From contig JAHDFM010000027.1 in assembly GCA_020628165.1 (NCBI GenBank), forward strand, positions 1 through 41,599: a stretch of DNA of 41,599 bases, read 5' to 3'. Made by a program: the position numbers and the translations under genes. The first letter of the stretch is position 1; each line of letters begins with the position of its first letter. The notes beneath the pieces were generated by a model. It saw only the letters and a program-made list of their open reading frames with translations, made no database searches and had not been told where the DNA came from. Origin of the DNA: Bdellovibrionales bacterium (GTDB lineage Bacteria; Bdellovibrionota; Bdellovibrionia; Bdellovibrionales; UBA1609). Shown piece by piece: positions 1 to 8,241 of this stretch.

Positions 1-714
1 AATCAAAGCCCCATAAGGAACTCCAGACATAGGACTTTCAAAATATGCCTCCTCAGAAAAAGAAAACCCTATTGCTAATCTAGTCCTGTCTGAATCTATT
101 TCTCCACTAACTCGTAAACTATGGTATAAAACTTCATGCACCAACAATGCAGCTTTATTAACCTCATCCATGACATTCCAAAAATCACTCACTATATGTA
201 AACGGCCATTCTTATCTTGAAATCTGGCAACCTGCTCAATTTTACACTTACCCGGATCAATTGATGGGTTTGAATCTTTGATGATGTTCAAACGTATTCC
301 TGGTGGCAGTAAATTTTTATTATTATTAAAGTTGACTAAAGTATTTGTAAAATCTGTTTTTGCTCCATTTACAAAGTTGATAAAATGTATGTCTCTGCTA
401 TTTAAAATACCATCTATATAGCTAGTTGACACTCCAGTGTACTCTAAACCAACCTTTGCTTTGTCATACATTTCAGTAATTTGCTTTGATATATCCAAGT
501 ATTTTTTATTAGAAAACTTTTTTATTTCAAAATTCTGAAAGTTCTTGGCCTCAAATAAGTCTAAAAGCTCTACTGATTTAATATTACTATATTGATCATA
601 ACAAACAACACCCTGACCACCACCATCACTAACTCCACCAATAAGTCTTGCTTGGGCTTGCAAGCTTAAAATTAAACTACCCAGTAAACATATCTTAATT
701 GTTATTTTCCCCAT
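1..714 (-). CDS. partial secreted protein with HEVLYH motif
   Basis: An open minus-strand frame of 238 codons runs from an ATG at 714 to the window edge without a stop, so the C-terminus is missing. The N-terminus is a clear Sec signal peptide (MGKITIKICLLGSLILSLQAQA), so the product is exported. It is followed by a Gly-rich GGVSDGGGQGVVCYD stretch. Around residue 190-200 the segment LLVHEVLYHSLR contains an HExxxH-like arrangement that recalls, but does not match, the HExxH zinc motif. Short Gly-rich secreted proteins with such a His/Glu helix are my recollection from Bdellovibrio-type genomes; no function is assigned. It is transcribed divergently from the regulator at 838. An SD-like GGGAGA (revcomp of 719-724) sits just upstream of the ATG. 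Confidence 0.75.
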   Translation of the reverse strand, partial: MGKITIKICLLGSLILSLQAQARLIGGVSDGGGQGVVCYDQYSNIKSVELLDLFEAKNFQNFEIKKFSNKKYLDISKQITEMYDKAKVGLEYTGVSTSYIDGILNSRDIHFINFVNGAKTDFTNTLVNFNNNKNLLPPGIRLNIIKDSNPSIDPGKCKIEQVARFQDKNGRLHIVSDFWNVMDEVNKAALLVHEVLYHSLRVSGEIDSDRTRLAIGFSFSEEAYFESPMSGVPYGALI

Positions 715-806
715 ATTTTCTCCCTTAAATTGGTTTATCTTACAGATAGAAAAATAACAAATATGAAAATAATTAAAAGATGATTGTAATTAAAAATAAA
801 CCTGTT

Positions 807-825
807 ATTTAAGTATTACTTAAAT
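807..825. promoter_or_regulatory. 19-bp perfect palindrome upstream of TIGR02147-like gene
   Basis: Arms ATTTAAGTA and TACTTAAAT flank a single T. The palindrome lies directly before the ribosome binding site of the regulator starting at 838, inside the divergent intergenic region. A position this close to the start codon fits an operator, perhaps autoregulatory. The AT-rich composition means chance is not excluded. Confidence 0.35.
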
Positions 826-837
826 AAGGAGTGAGAG

Positions 838-1647
838 TTGATTATCTTTGAGTTCAAATCATATAAGGCTTACCTGACACAACATTTAGGATCAATAGGC
901 AGGAGAAAAGGCCTAAAATCTGCATTAGCTAAAGCAATCAACTGCCAACCTACATATATCTCTCAAATATTAAATGGAAACGCCCATATGAGTCTCGAAC
1001 AAGCAGAGGCAACAAATAGTTTTTTAAATCACTCTAAAGATGAATCTCATTTCTTCATGCTACTCGTTCAACACGAAAAAGCTGGAACTAAACCATTAAA
1101 AGAATACTTCTATGGCCAAATCCAGTCTTGCCTTAATGATAGGATGGTACTTACAAAAAGAGTTGGAAAAGCAAAAACTTTATCAAAGGTGGATCAAGCT
1201 GAGTACTATAGTTCGTGGACCTATGCTGCAATTCATGTAGCAACTACAATACCGGAACTTAATAACCCGATTAAAATAGCTGATTTTTTTAACTTGAATA
1301 TTAACATTGTAAATAAAGTATTAAATTTTTTAGAAAATAAAGAGCTTATCTCCAAAGACAAAAGTGGACTTTATGAAAGTGGTGATGTTTCTATAAGGCT
1401 TGGTAATAATTCTTATAATATAACTAAACATCATACTAATTGGAGACTGTTCGCAATTGAAGCTTTAAAAAATGAAACAATTAATGATCTTCACTATTCT
1501 GGCGTTGTTAGCTTATCAAGAAACGATGCTTACAGGATAAAAGACAACTTATTAAAGTTCATTAAAAATAATATTCAGATCATTAAAGGCTCTAAAGAAG
1601 AGGAGCTTTTTTGCTTAAGTTTAGATTTTTTTAATATGAAAAAATAG
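838..1647 (+). CDS. TIGR02147-like regulator (helix-turn-helix plus winged domain)
   Basis: The 269-residue protein looks like the TIGR02147 / DUF4423 family, which is abundant in Bdellovibrio and Fibrobacter-type genomes. Residues 1-60 hold an N-terminal helix-turn-helix (YKAYLTQHL, then LAKAINCQPTYISQILNGNAHMS). The middle (FYSSWTYAAIHV-like region, about 120-180) holds a second winged-helix-like unit, IADFFNLNINIVNKVLNFLENKELI. The C-terminal 80 residues resemble the family's effector-like part. The start is TTG: AAGGAG at 826-831 is six bases upstream, ideal spacing, and no ATG competes. It is probably a transcriptional regulator. The target is unknown, but the divergent secreted-protein gene and its own promoter are candidates. 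Confidence 0.8.
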   Translation: MIIFEFKSYKAYLTQHLGSIGRRKGLKSALAKAINCQPTYISQILNGNAHMSLEQAEATNSFLNHSKDESHFFMLLVQHEKAGTKPLKEYFYGQIQSCLNDRMVLTKRVGKAKTLSKVDQAEYYSSWTYAAIHVATTIPELNNPIKIADFFNLNINIVNKVLNFLENKELISKDKSGLYESGDVSIRLGNNSYNITKHHTNWRLFAIEALKNETINDLHYSGVVSLSRNDAYRIKDNLLKFIKNNIQIIKGSKEEELFCLSLDFFNMKK

Positions 1648-1758
1648 CTCAAAACTAAATTTATATCACCAACTTTTCTAAAGCAGCAAAAATCTTCTAA
1701 GTTCAAAGATGAGCTTTCTTAAACCAATTTCCTCTGTTGCTCGCATCATTTATCAATT

Positions 1759-2118
1759 TTAATTAACAATATCTACATCACAAAAAAACCTATCAGCCGA
1801 CAAGTTTAAATTTACACTATCTGTTTTAGTATATCCATTTGAACCAACGATTGATTGACCATTTGTGAAATCAGAAATAGTCAGCATAAAATACTGAAAC
1901 CCGTCATCTCTTTGTTTTGACAAAAGAATATTACACTCAACTTCTGGATCATCACTAATTACAGATAGGTCTTGAAATTTATTAATATCAATATTTGCAA
2001 AAGTAATCTCGGAAACAACATCACCACCAAATTTAGTTAGAGTCATTTTCAAATTGATAGTTTCTGCAAAACAAACTGTTGAAAAAAACAAAATTGAACT
2101 TAAAACCAAAAGCTTCAT
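1759..2118 (-). CDS. small exported protein of unknown function
   Basis: This 119-residue protein starts with a Sec signal peptide (MKLLVLSSILFFSTVCFA, cleavage before ETINLK). The mature part is about 100 residues, mostly alternating polar and hydrophobic as in a beta-sandwich, with two cysteines (VECNIL and RFFCDV) that could form a disulfide in the periplasm. GGAG seven bases before the ATG supports the start. I do not recognise the family. It stands alone on the minus strand, convergent with the regulator upstream, and its promoter region contains two copies of a 16-bp palindrome (2201-2216 and 2329-2344). Confidence 0.7.
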   Translation of the reverse strand: MKLLVLSSILFFSTVCFAETINLKMTLTKFGGDVVSEITFANIDINKFQDLSVISDDPEVECNILLSKQRDDGFQYFMLTISDFTNGQSIVGSNGYTKTDSVNLNLSADRFFCDVDIVN

Positions 2119-2200
2119 AAATTACTCCGTCAGTTAAATTACATTGTAAATTGTACATAAAAAACTACTCATCCCCAACCCTATCTAAAAATTCAAAAAT

Positions 2201-2216
2201 TTGAATACCTCTAAAA
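2201..2216. repeat. 16-bp palindrome, copy 1
   Basis: ATTCAAAAATTTGAAT has perfect 7-bp arms around AA. It is the exact reverse complement of the core at 2329-2344. It lies about 85 bp upstream of the start of the small exported protein gene (minus strand), where an operator would be expected. Confidence 0.5.
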
Positions 2217-2323
2217 ATTACAGTAATTTAAAGATGAATAATAATAGCTACTTACAAATATAAGCAATTCTGCTGGTATTAGCTAAGTATTTAATATCAA
2301 AGAGCTACTCCTAGCAAATTGTA

Positions 2324-2349
2324 ATTTTATTCAAATTTTTGAATAAAAT
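2324..2349. repeat. 26-bp palindrome, copy 2 (same 16-bp core)
   Basis: This is a perfect inverted repeat with 12-bp arms (ATTTTATTCAAA / TTTGAATAAAAT) around TT. Its central 16 bp (2329-2344) are the reverse complement of copy 1, 128 bp away. Paired identical palindromes suggest two binding sites for one dimeric regulator. A hairpin terminator is less likely because there is no GC-rich stem. Confidence 0.5.
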
Positions 2350-2599
2350 ACGCCATTTTCACGTGTAAATTATGAAATGATTTCGTGTTTTCCCTTATAT
2401 TTTTAATTATTTAAGCTCTTTGGCACATTGGGCTTGAGTTTTGCTTATTCAGGTAGCATTGATGATTACTGGGAGGGACCACAAAGTGTTTAAAAATTTC
2501 AAAAGCTCATTATTTGATAATCAATTATAAAAAAATTATATGTGGTAGATCCACCTTGGGCAAATCTCTGATGCTATATCTCCGTGCTCATGAACATGC

Positions 2600-3511
2600 T
2601 CAATTATTAAAATTGAAAAAAGATACTCCTAATCCAATTCGACGAGCATCATGGTCGTAACCGATCATAGACAATCCATATCCATAGCTTGCTTTTGCCA
2701 TAAATCTTAAACCTTTATTAATGGGATAAGTATATGTTAGCTCATAGCCTTGCCTACTTTCGCCAGGAACAAATCGAAAATGGATATCAGACTTTTTAAA
2801 GCTATGTATAATATCAATTTCACCATAACCTTTGTATTTATATATGTCAGAATTATCATCATCTGAAGACTTTTCAGGAAATCGATACCAAATTGTCATA
2901 CTAATTAATGTTTTATCAATATAAGTCACACCCCTTAAAAAAACTCTATCCCAACTTCTTGAAAGCTCTTGTATCTGTCCGTTGGATTGATGAACGTAAC
3001 CAAAGTCATAAGCCAATAAGTCGATGTCTAATCCAAATAAAGACATAGTATTTGCTCCTATGTTGCGCAAAAAAACCTCAGGCATATAATTAGTTTCTCT
3101 AAAAGGCTTGGACCAGTCCGAGTTATAAACTTGCCACCATGACTGGTGTGTATATGCCATTAAAAGATCATACTTGCCACCCAATTTCCTTACGATAGGA
3201 AAAGCAAAGCTTATTTGAAACTCTGCTTCAAGATTTTGATTAAACTGCCCTCTGTCAGAAAACTCTTCAAGAGATGTAATACTCTCATATGCTTTTCTAT
3301 TGGGGTCATTACTATACGACAATGGCAAAAGATATGTTCCTCGGTAAGGGATAAAACCATAATTTTTATCAAGTAATGATAAATATTCTCTTTTTATCTC
3401 TTCAAAGTATGGGCTATCTTTAGATACCGATGAAAGTGGAACTAACAATATAGACAATAAAAATAAAGATTTACTTTTTATAAATGAAACTAAATTAATT
3501 AATCTTTTCAT
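2600..3511 (-). CDS. pldA: outer-membrane phospholipase A (OMPLA)
   Basis: This 303-residue protein has the hallmark OMPLA segments. YTHQSWWQVYNSDWSKPFRETNY-type residues (about 120-142) match the family strand carrying the W..Y...S..FRETNY signature. YDFGYVHQSNG (168-178) contains the catalytic His174 and Ser176, and SRSW (184-187) follows at the usual distance. OMPLA is a 12-strand beta-barrel that hydrolyses phospholipids in the outer membrane as a calcium-dependent dimer. The third member of the E. coli triad, Asn156 (14 residues after the His), is Asp188 here. An N-terminal hydrophobic segment (about 14-30) serves as signal peptide. The gene begins 5 bp after the RND permease stop, so it is the last gene of the tolC-RND-pldA operon. 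The coupling with an efflux pump is unusual. Confidence 0.9.
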   Translation of the reverse strand: MKRLINLVSFIKSKSLFLLSILLVPLSSVSKDSPYFEEIKREYLSLLDKNYGFIPYRGTYLLPLSYSNDPNRKAYESITSLEEFSDRGQFNQNLEAEFQISFAFPIVRKLGGKYDLLMAYTHQSWWQVYNSDWSKPFRETNYMPEVFLRNIGANTMSLFGLDIDLLAYDFGYVHQSNGQIQELSRSWDRVFLRGVTYIDKTLISMTIWYRFPEKSSDDDNSDIYKYKGYGEIDIIHSFKKSDIHFRFVPGESRQGYELTYTYPINKGLRFMAKASYGYGLSMIGYDHDARRIGLGVSFFNFNN

Positions 3512-3516
3512 ACTAT

Positions 3517-6500
3517 TTATTCCTCTAATTTACCAACTTTCATAAATTTAATCTTTGACAATATACTCGATGCAGCCCCAGAAATATCTTCTAAAATACC
3601 ATAAGCACATGGCACCCAAACCAAGGTAAGAACTGTTCCCGTTGTTAGGCCCCAGGCCATAGCTAATGTCATTGGAATAAGAGTGGGGTCACTTCCCCCA
3701 ATTCCATATGCAGTAGGAAATAATCCACTAATAGTTGTTAATGAAGTTATTAAAACTGGACGAAAACGAACAACTGCTGCCATAGCAAGTACCTGGTTGA
3801 GGTCTTCATTATTTTCTTTTCGCAAGTCATCAATGTAGCTGATTAAAACAATACCGGCGTTAACTACAATCCCAGCTAAACCAATAACACCAATTAATGC
3901 TAAAAAACTCACCGGCCTGTCGTGAGCCCAAAATGAAACTGAAAAGCCCAATAACCCTAGAGGAATAGTTGTCAAAATAATGAAAGGTTTTAAAAAGCTA
4001 TTGAACATAAAGATTAAGAGGCCAAAAATACATAGTAAAGCAATGTTCATAGCACTTGCAAGGCTCTCAACTGACTCTGCTGAGCTTTCAGCTTCACCAA
4101 TAAGATTTAAAGACACTCCTTTAATATTTTCACGATGCTTTTCATAAGAAGCTTGAACTATTGCATTTACTTTTTCCGAAGTTATTTTTTCAACATCGAC
4201 ACTACCAACGATAGTTTTTGAGCGCTTATTATTATATCTCTTTATTTGAGGCGAACCTTTTTTCTTTTTAAATTTGGCAATCTTACCTAAACTTACAAGC
4301 TTACCTCTGCCATTAAGCACCTTTAACTCTTTAAGGTTATCAATATTACTTTTATATTTATCTAGAAATTGAACTTTTAAATCTACTTCTTTATTTTGAA
4401 TTGTAACTTCAGAGACAATAGCTCCGGCAATGCCAGAACGAATACTAGCTCCAATAATTTCAGCGCTAAGTCCAACACGATCTGCCGCTTCAAAATCAAT
4501 GAGTATTTCAATTTCATCTTCCCCGACCACATCATCAATTTTAAGGTCTAATACTCCGTCAACTTCAGACAGGTCTTTCATTACAAGCCCTATCATTTTA
4601 TCCATTGGTTCTTTTTTATTTGAACGAAACTTTGCTTGGATTGGGCTGCCAACAGGAGGGCCCTCTATTTTTTCTTCATATGATACCTTACTCAAATAAG
4701 ATGTATCAATAGCCCTTAACTTGCTAAGAACTTCGGTGTGTGGAATACTTAATTTAGTTTTATTGTTAACATATATTTTTAGAAGAGATAAGTTCGCACC
4801 ATCCCCAGCTTTAGGGTCATCCAAAGAACTTCTAGATTCGCCAGCAAGTGACGAAACGACTGAAACATATTCTTTAAGCTGGCCCCTTATATCATCTGCA
4901 AGCCTTTTAGCTAATAAATCAGTATTTTCAACTGTAGAGCCACCGGAAGCCTCAATGCGAGCAAAATAAACTTCCGTTTGTTCTGCTGGCGTAAGAATAA
5001 ATTTATTCATTTTTGTTAAAAAGAAAAAGCTTGTACCAAGAACTGCTATGAACATAATAAAAACAATATATCTTTTCTTAATACAAGCTTGCATGAATTT
5101 AAAAAAGACACCTTCAAACTTTTTGAAAAACCCTGCTTTTTCTTTCTTCGGCGTTGAACTTCCTTTGCTTACCATTTTAGTTAATCGCATCGGAAGAAGA
5201 AAAAAGCTTTCAGCTAGACTGATGATTAAGGCCGTAGTCACCACAATTGGAATACTGGAGATGAAAGCACCCATTATGCCCTTGGTGACCATCATAGGTA
5301 AGAATGCAGCAATAGTTGTAAGCGCTGATGCTGTAATGGGCCCCCAGAGCTCCTTAACTGCACTTGTAACAGCACTTTGAGGGTCCATCCCCTTAGTAAG
5401 ATTTCTTGAATAAGTTTCACTGATTACAACGCTGTTATCAACTAGCATTCCAATTGCTATAATAAGAGCAAGAACAGTTACTGAATCAAGGTTTAAATCA
5501 AAAAATGGCATTATCCCAAAGGTCGCCATAACTGCAAGTGGTAAAGATAAGCTTGCAGCTGATGCAATTTTACCAGGAAGGAATATAAATAAAAATATTA
5601 TGACTAAAAGTAGTCCTGTAATTGCATTGGATCCTAAAACTTCTATTTTATTACTTACTTCAATAGACTCATCCATTATTGTTTCGAATCTAATTTCTTG
5701 ATGTTCATTTTGTTTCTTAAATTCATCAATTTTTTCTTTAACTGAATTAACCATACCAATAGTGTCTTGCCCTGCCTTTTTAATAACAGTAAGAACTGTT
5801 GCTGGTTCTCCGTTAAAGCGTGCAAGTATATTCTTTTCCTCCTCACCATCAACAACAGTTGCAATGTCTGACAATAAAACTTTTTTACCATCAAAATTTG
5901 AACGGATCATAAAGTTTTCTAGTTCTTTAGCACTCTCAATTTTTCCTTCAACTCTTATTAGAGATTCTTCGCTGTTTGACCTTAATTTTCCACCAGGAAT
6001 ATTAACATTTCGGCCTCTAACTTTTGATATAACTTCCGAAACTGATACATACATTCCCTTCATTTTTTCGGCATCTAGAAGAATTGAAAACTCTCTCTCT
6101 CCGTAGCCAGACAGAGTCACCTTTTTCACTTGCTCGATATCTTCAATTTCTTCTTGGAGATCTTCTGCTGACAAGTCTCTTTGTCTTCTTGAGTTATCTC
6201 CTAAAAGAGCAATCTCTAAAACGGGCATCTCAGCAGAGTTTATTTCAAAAAATACAGGGTCACTTTCTAAGTCCACAGGCAACCCAGGGGTGCCGTCTAT
6301 CTTCTTTTGAATTTCATCCATAACCTCAGACACCACGTAGTTGTCCATATCAACTCGAATAGTAATTTTACTAAGGCCCGACATACTAACACTACTGATA
6401 TCTTTGATTCCTACAACTCTTTTGATCTCATCTTCAATAGGTTTAGTAATTTTATTTTCAATATCTTCAGCAGACGCACCACGGTACCCCGTTGTGATTG

Positions 6501-6639
6501 TTGCTGTTGCCATACTCACGGCTGGAAACTTTTCAGCATTCATGCTCTTCAGGCCTTGAAAACCAAAAATCATAAGGAACATAGAGATTGCAATTGTTAG
6601 TTTATAGTTTTGAACAAAAAATTTAACGATAAAACCCAT
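3517..6639 (-). CDS. RND-family efflux permease (AcrB/HAE1-like)
   Basis: At about 1,040 residues this has the usual RND length and layout: a first TM helix (NYKLTIAISMFLMIFGF), porter domain (KFPAVSMATATITTGYRGASAEDIE), TM2-6 around 330-490, second TM7 near 525, second porter domain, and TM8-12 to the end. It is an inner-membrane proton-driven exporter. The TM4 relay reads IGMLVDNSVVI, keeping the first Asp of the AcrB DD pair but Asn in place of the second. The TM10 segment GLAGIVVNAGIVLI lacks the AcrB-type Lys, a pattern seen in other RND subfamilies. I use the ATG at 6639 rather than the GTG at 6651, because GAGTGAGG lies six bases before it and it follows the tolC stop by one base. No adaptor gene is adjacent. 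Confidence 0.93.
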   Translation of the reverse strand: MGFIVKFFVQNYKLTIAISMFLMIFGFQGLKSMNAEKFPAVSMATATITTGYRGASAEDIENKITKPIEDEIKRVVGIKDISSVSMSGLSKITIRVDMDNYVVSEVMDEIQKKIDGTPGLPVDLESDPVFFEINSAEMPVLEIALLGDNSRRQRDLSAEDLQEEIEDIEQVKKVTLSGYGEREFSILLDAEKMKGMYVSVSEVISKVRGRNVNIPGGKLRSNSEESLIRVEGKIESAKELENFMIRSNFDGKKVLLSDIATVVDGEEEKNILARFNGEPATVLTVIKKAGQDTIGMVNSVKEKIDEFKKQNEHQEIRFETIMDESIEVSNKIEVLGSNAITGLLLVIIFLFIFLPGKIASAASLSLPLAVMATFGIMPFFDLNLDSVTVLALIIAIGMLVDNSVVISETYSRNLTKGMDPQSAVTSAVKELWGPITASALTTIAAFLPMMVTKGIMGAFISSIPIVVTTALIISLAESFFLLPMRLTKMVSKGSSTPKKEKAGFFKKFEGVFFKFMQACIKKRYIVFIMFIAVLGTSFFFLTKMNKFILTPAEQTEVYFARIEASGGSTVENTDLLAKRLADDIRGQLKEYVSVVSSLAGESRSSLDDPKAGDGANLSLLKIYVNNKTKLSIPHTEVLSKLRAIDTSYLSKVSYEEKIEGPPVGSPIQAKFRSNKKEPMDKMIGLVMKDLSEVDGVLDLKIDDVVGEDEIEILIDFEAADRVGLSAEIIGASIRSGIAGAIVSEVTIQNKEVDLKVQFLDKYKSNIDNLKELKVLNGRGKLVSLGKIAKFKKKKGSPQIKRYNNKRSKTIVGSVDVEKITSEKVNAIVQASYEKHRENIKGVSLNLIGEAESSAESVESLASAMNIALLCIFGLLIFMFNSFLKPFIILTTIPLGLLGFSVSFWAHDRPVSFLALIGVIGLAGIVVNAGIVLISYIDDLRKENNEDLNQVLAMAAVVRFRPVLITSLTTISGLFPTAYGIGGSDPTLIPMTLAMAWGLTTGTVLTLVWVPCAYGILEDISGAASSILSKIKFMKVGKLEE

Positions 6640-6640
6640 T

Positions 6641-8089
6641 TTAGACCTCACTCATTGGACAAGAAAATTCTGAAAAAACAGACAAATAATCAAATAGAAG
6701 ATGAATCATATCTCTTTTCGCATTAATTAGCTGGATTGCATTGGAAAGATACCTATCTTCCTCTTGAAGTAATTGAAATGAAGAAATCCTTGCCTGACCA
6801 TATTTTTTTCTCGCATTATTCAATACTTTTTTTAAATCATTGGAATTATTTGAACGACTTTTTACTATACTATTAACTAACTCAATGTTTTGTAAAAAAG
6901 TGATATGTAAGGCATTCATCCTTGCCTGGAGAGTTCTAGCCTCAGCTTCAAAATTCATTTTCTCAAGACTCAGTTGTTTTTTTTCTGTTACCCTCTTCTT
7001 TCCACCTAAGGGCATACTAATATTTAATCCTATAGTAGAAAAATTATTTTTTTGATCTTTCAAATTTCTATCAGCCTGATCAATTTTATTACCCGCACCA
7101 ACCAAACCAATTTGACCTTGAAGTTTTATATCGATATCTGAATATGTTGAAATTGTTTTAGTTCTAGCAGCAAGTTGTTTTTCCTTCAACTTCACTAGGT
7201 CATCAATCAAGGTATATCTTAAAGGTGTATCTTTTTCTTTTTCAATTAAACCGAGGCATGAATAAAATTTTTTTAAAGTCTCTTCACTATTATAGTTACC
7301 CAAAACAAATTCTTTATTTGACAGTTGCGGGAGCAATTCTCTAATGCCAAGTTCTGTTCTTTTCATAGCCCTTATAAATCCATTCATTTGAGCTTCTCTT
7401 TCATTCAACTGAGACTTAAATCGGGCTATATCAGAGGAGTCAGCTACATCATTTTTATATTTCTTTCTAGTTGTTCTCAGTTGCCTTTTTGAGGAATCTA
7501 ATAACTGACTAGCAAAATCTTTAGATTCTTTTGCTGCTACGTATGACCAAAATATTTTTCTAAAGTTAAGCCTTTGCTTCTTCATATTTATTTTGTTTTC
7601 GATTTGAGCAACCTCGTAACCAAGCTTGGCGTCTTTTATATGCGACTTAGAGTTGCGTCCCAAAAAATCTTTGAACAAATCAATACTTAATTCAGCAAAA
7701 TAAGTTCTCTTTTTTAAATCTCCAAATGATTTAATTCGACTAAACTCAGCTTCATGCCCTACACCAACACTAAAGCCATATTTTGTAGGTCTTGTAATAT
7801 CTATATTAAAAACCTTTGATGATGAGACTGGTGGAAAGCTTCCTACTACTTGAGTTTCATCAGATTTAAATACCCTACCATTTGCATTTAAAGTAAAATC
7901 GTACGCATCATTTGCTCTTAGCCTATTAAAGTCAGCAGCTTCTAATGAAGCACCAATAGATTGGCTCTGGGGAGAGTCTTTTGCAAGCTCTACAATTGAT
8001 TTTTCGGTTAAGGCGTATTCTTCAGCAGAAAGCAAACTAGCACTTAGTAGAGTTATGCATATTACTGAGCCTCTAAATAATTTTGTCAT
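6641..8089 (-). CDS. TolC-family outer-membrane efflux protein
   Basis: The 482-residue protein has a Sec signal peptide (cleavage after LLSA, near residue 22). The rest is rich in long amphipathic alpha-helices with two internally similar halves (about 130-250 and 330-470), as in the TolC/OEP fold, which forms a trimeric channel-tunnel through outer membrane and periplasm. The C-terminal LLQEEDRYLSNAIQLINAKRD segment matches the usual OEP helix with a repeated helical pattern. It is the first gene of the operon with the RND permease, one base upstream of that start, and is divergent from the TetR regulator, which probably controls it. Typical tripartite pumps also need a periplasmic adaptor, and none is encoded here. 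Confidence 0.88.
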   Translation of the reverse strand: MTKLFRGSVICITLLSASLLSAEEYALTEKSIVELAKDSPQSQSIGASLEAADFNRLRANDAYDFTLNANGRVFKSDETQVVGSFPPVSSSKVFNIDITRPTKYGFSVGVGHEAEFSRIKSFGDLKKRTYFAELSIDLFKDFLGRNSKSHIKDAKLGYEVAQIENKINMKKQRLNFRKIFWSYVAAKESKDFASQLLDSSKRQLRTTRKKYKNDVADSSDIARFKSQLNEREAQMNGFIRAMKRTELGIRELLPQLSNKEFVLGNYNSEETLKKFYSCLGLIEKEKDTPLRYTLIDDLVKLKEKQLAARTKTISTYSDIDIKLQGQIGLVGAGNKIDQADRNLKDQKNNFSTIGLNISMPLGGKKRVTEKKQLSLEKMNFEAEARTLQARMNALHITFLQNIELVNSIVKSRSNNSNDLKKVLNNARKKYGQARISSFQLLQEEDRYLSNAIQLINAKRDMIHLLFDYLSVFSEFSCPMSEV

Positions 8090-8124
8090 TTCTTATCTCC
8101 TAATATTAAAAAACTTGCATAAAA

Positions 8125-8140
8125 GTAAACAATTGATTAC
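8125..8140. promoter_or_regulatory. putative TetR operator 1
   Basis: GTAAACAATTGATTAC is a near-perfect palindrome in the divergent tolC/tetR spacer. It matches the core of operator 2 at 13 of 16 positions. A weak tetR promoter (TTGCAT at 8115-8120, 17 bp, TACATT at 8138-8143) would overlap it, so binding could autorepress. Confidence 0.6.
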
Positions 8141-8164
8141 ATTTAGATAGTGTCAAACATCTCT

Positions 8165-8186
8165 AAAGTAATCAAGCGATTACTTT
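8165..8186. promoter_or_regulatory. putative TetR operator 2
   Basis: Perfect 9-bp arms AAAGTAATC / GATTACTTT flank AAGC. The inner 16-mer GTAATCAAGCGATTAC shares 13 of 16 bases with operator 1. The centres are 43 bp apart, about four helical turns, so both would present the same face to a dimer pair. On the minus strand, TTGACA (revcomp of 8151-8156) lies between the two sites and may be the -35 of tolC; no good -10 was found. Confidence 0.6.
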
Positions 8187-8241
8187 AATACTGCGCCTTA
8201 GTGCAGCAAAAGTGTAAAAATAACATGGAGGATGATTAAAA

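Larger units (their letters stand above)
2119..2599. other. 481-bp AT-rich intergenic region with paired palindromes
   Basis: No gene of convincing length is seen between the small exported protein and pldA. The region holds two palindromes with identical 16-bp cores, listed separately. A 28-codon open stretch near 2408-2493 is too short to call. No clear rho-independent terminator for the pldA operon was found. Confidence 0.6.

Noticed and set aside
2408-2493. Open stretch reading LGLSFAYSGSIDDYWEGPQSV
   Set aside because: Only 28 codons, no start codon with a ribosome site and no recognisable family; possibly a remnant but unsupported.
4430-6600. Several plus-strand frames (65-115 codons) opposite the RND permease
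   Set aside because: They mirror the permease coding frame, lack ribosome sites and have Ser/Ile-rich low-complexity translations typical of antisense shadows.
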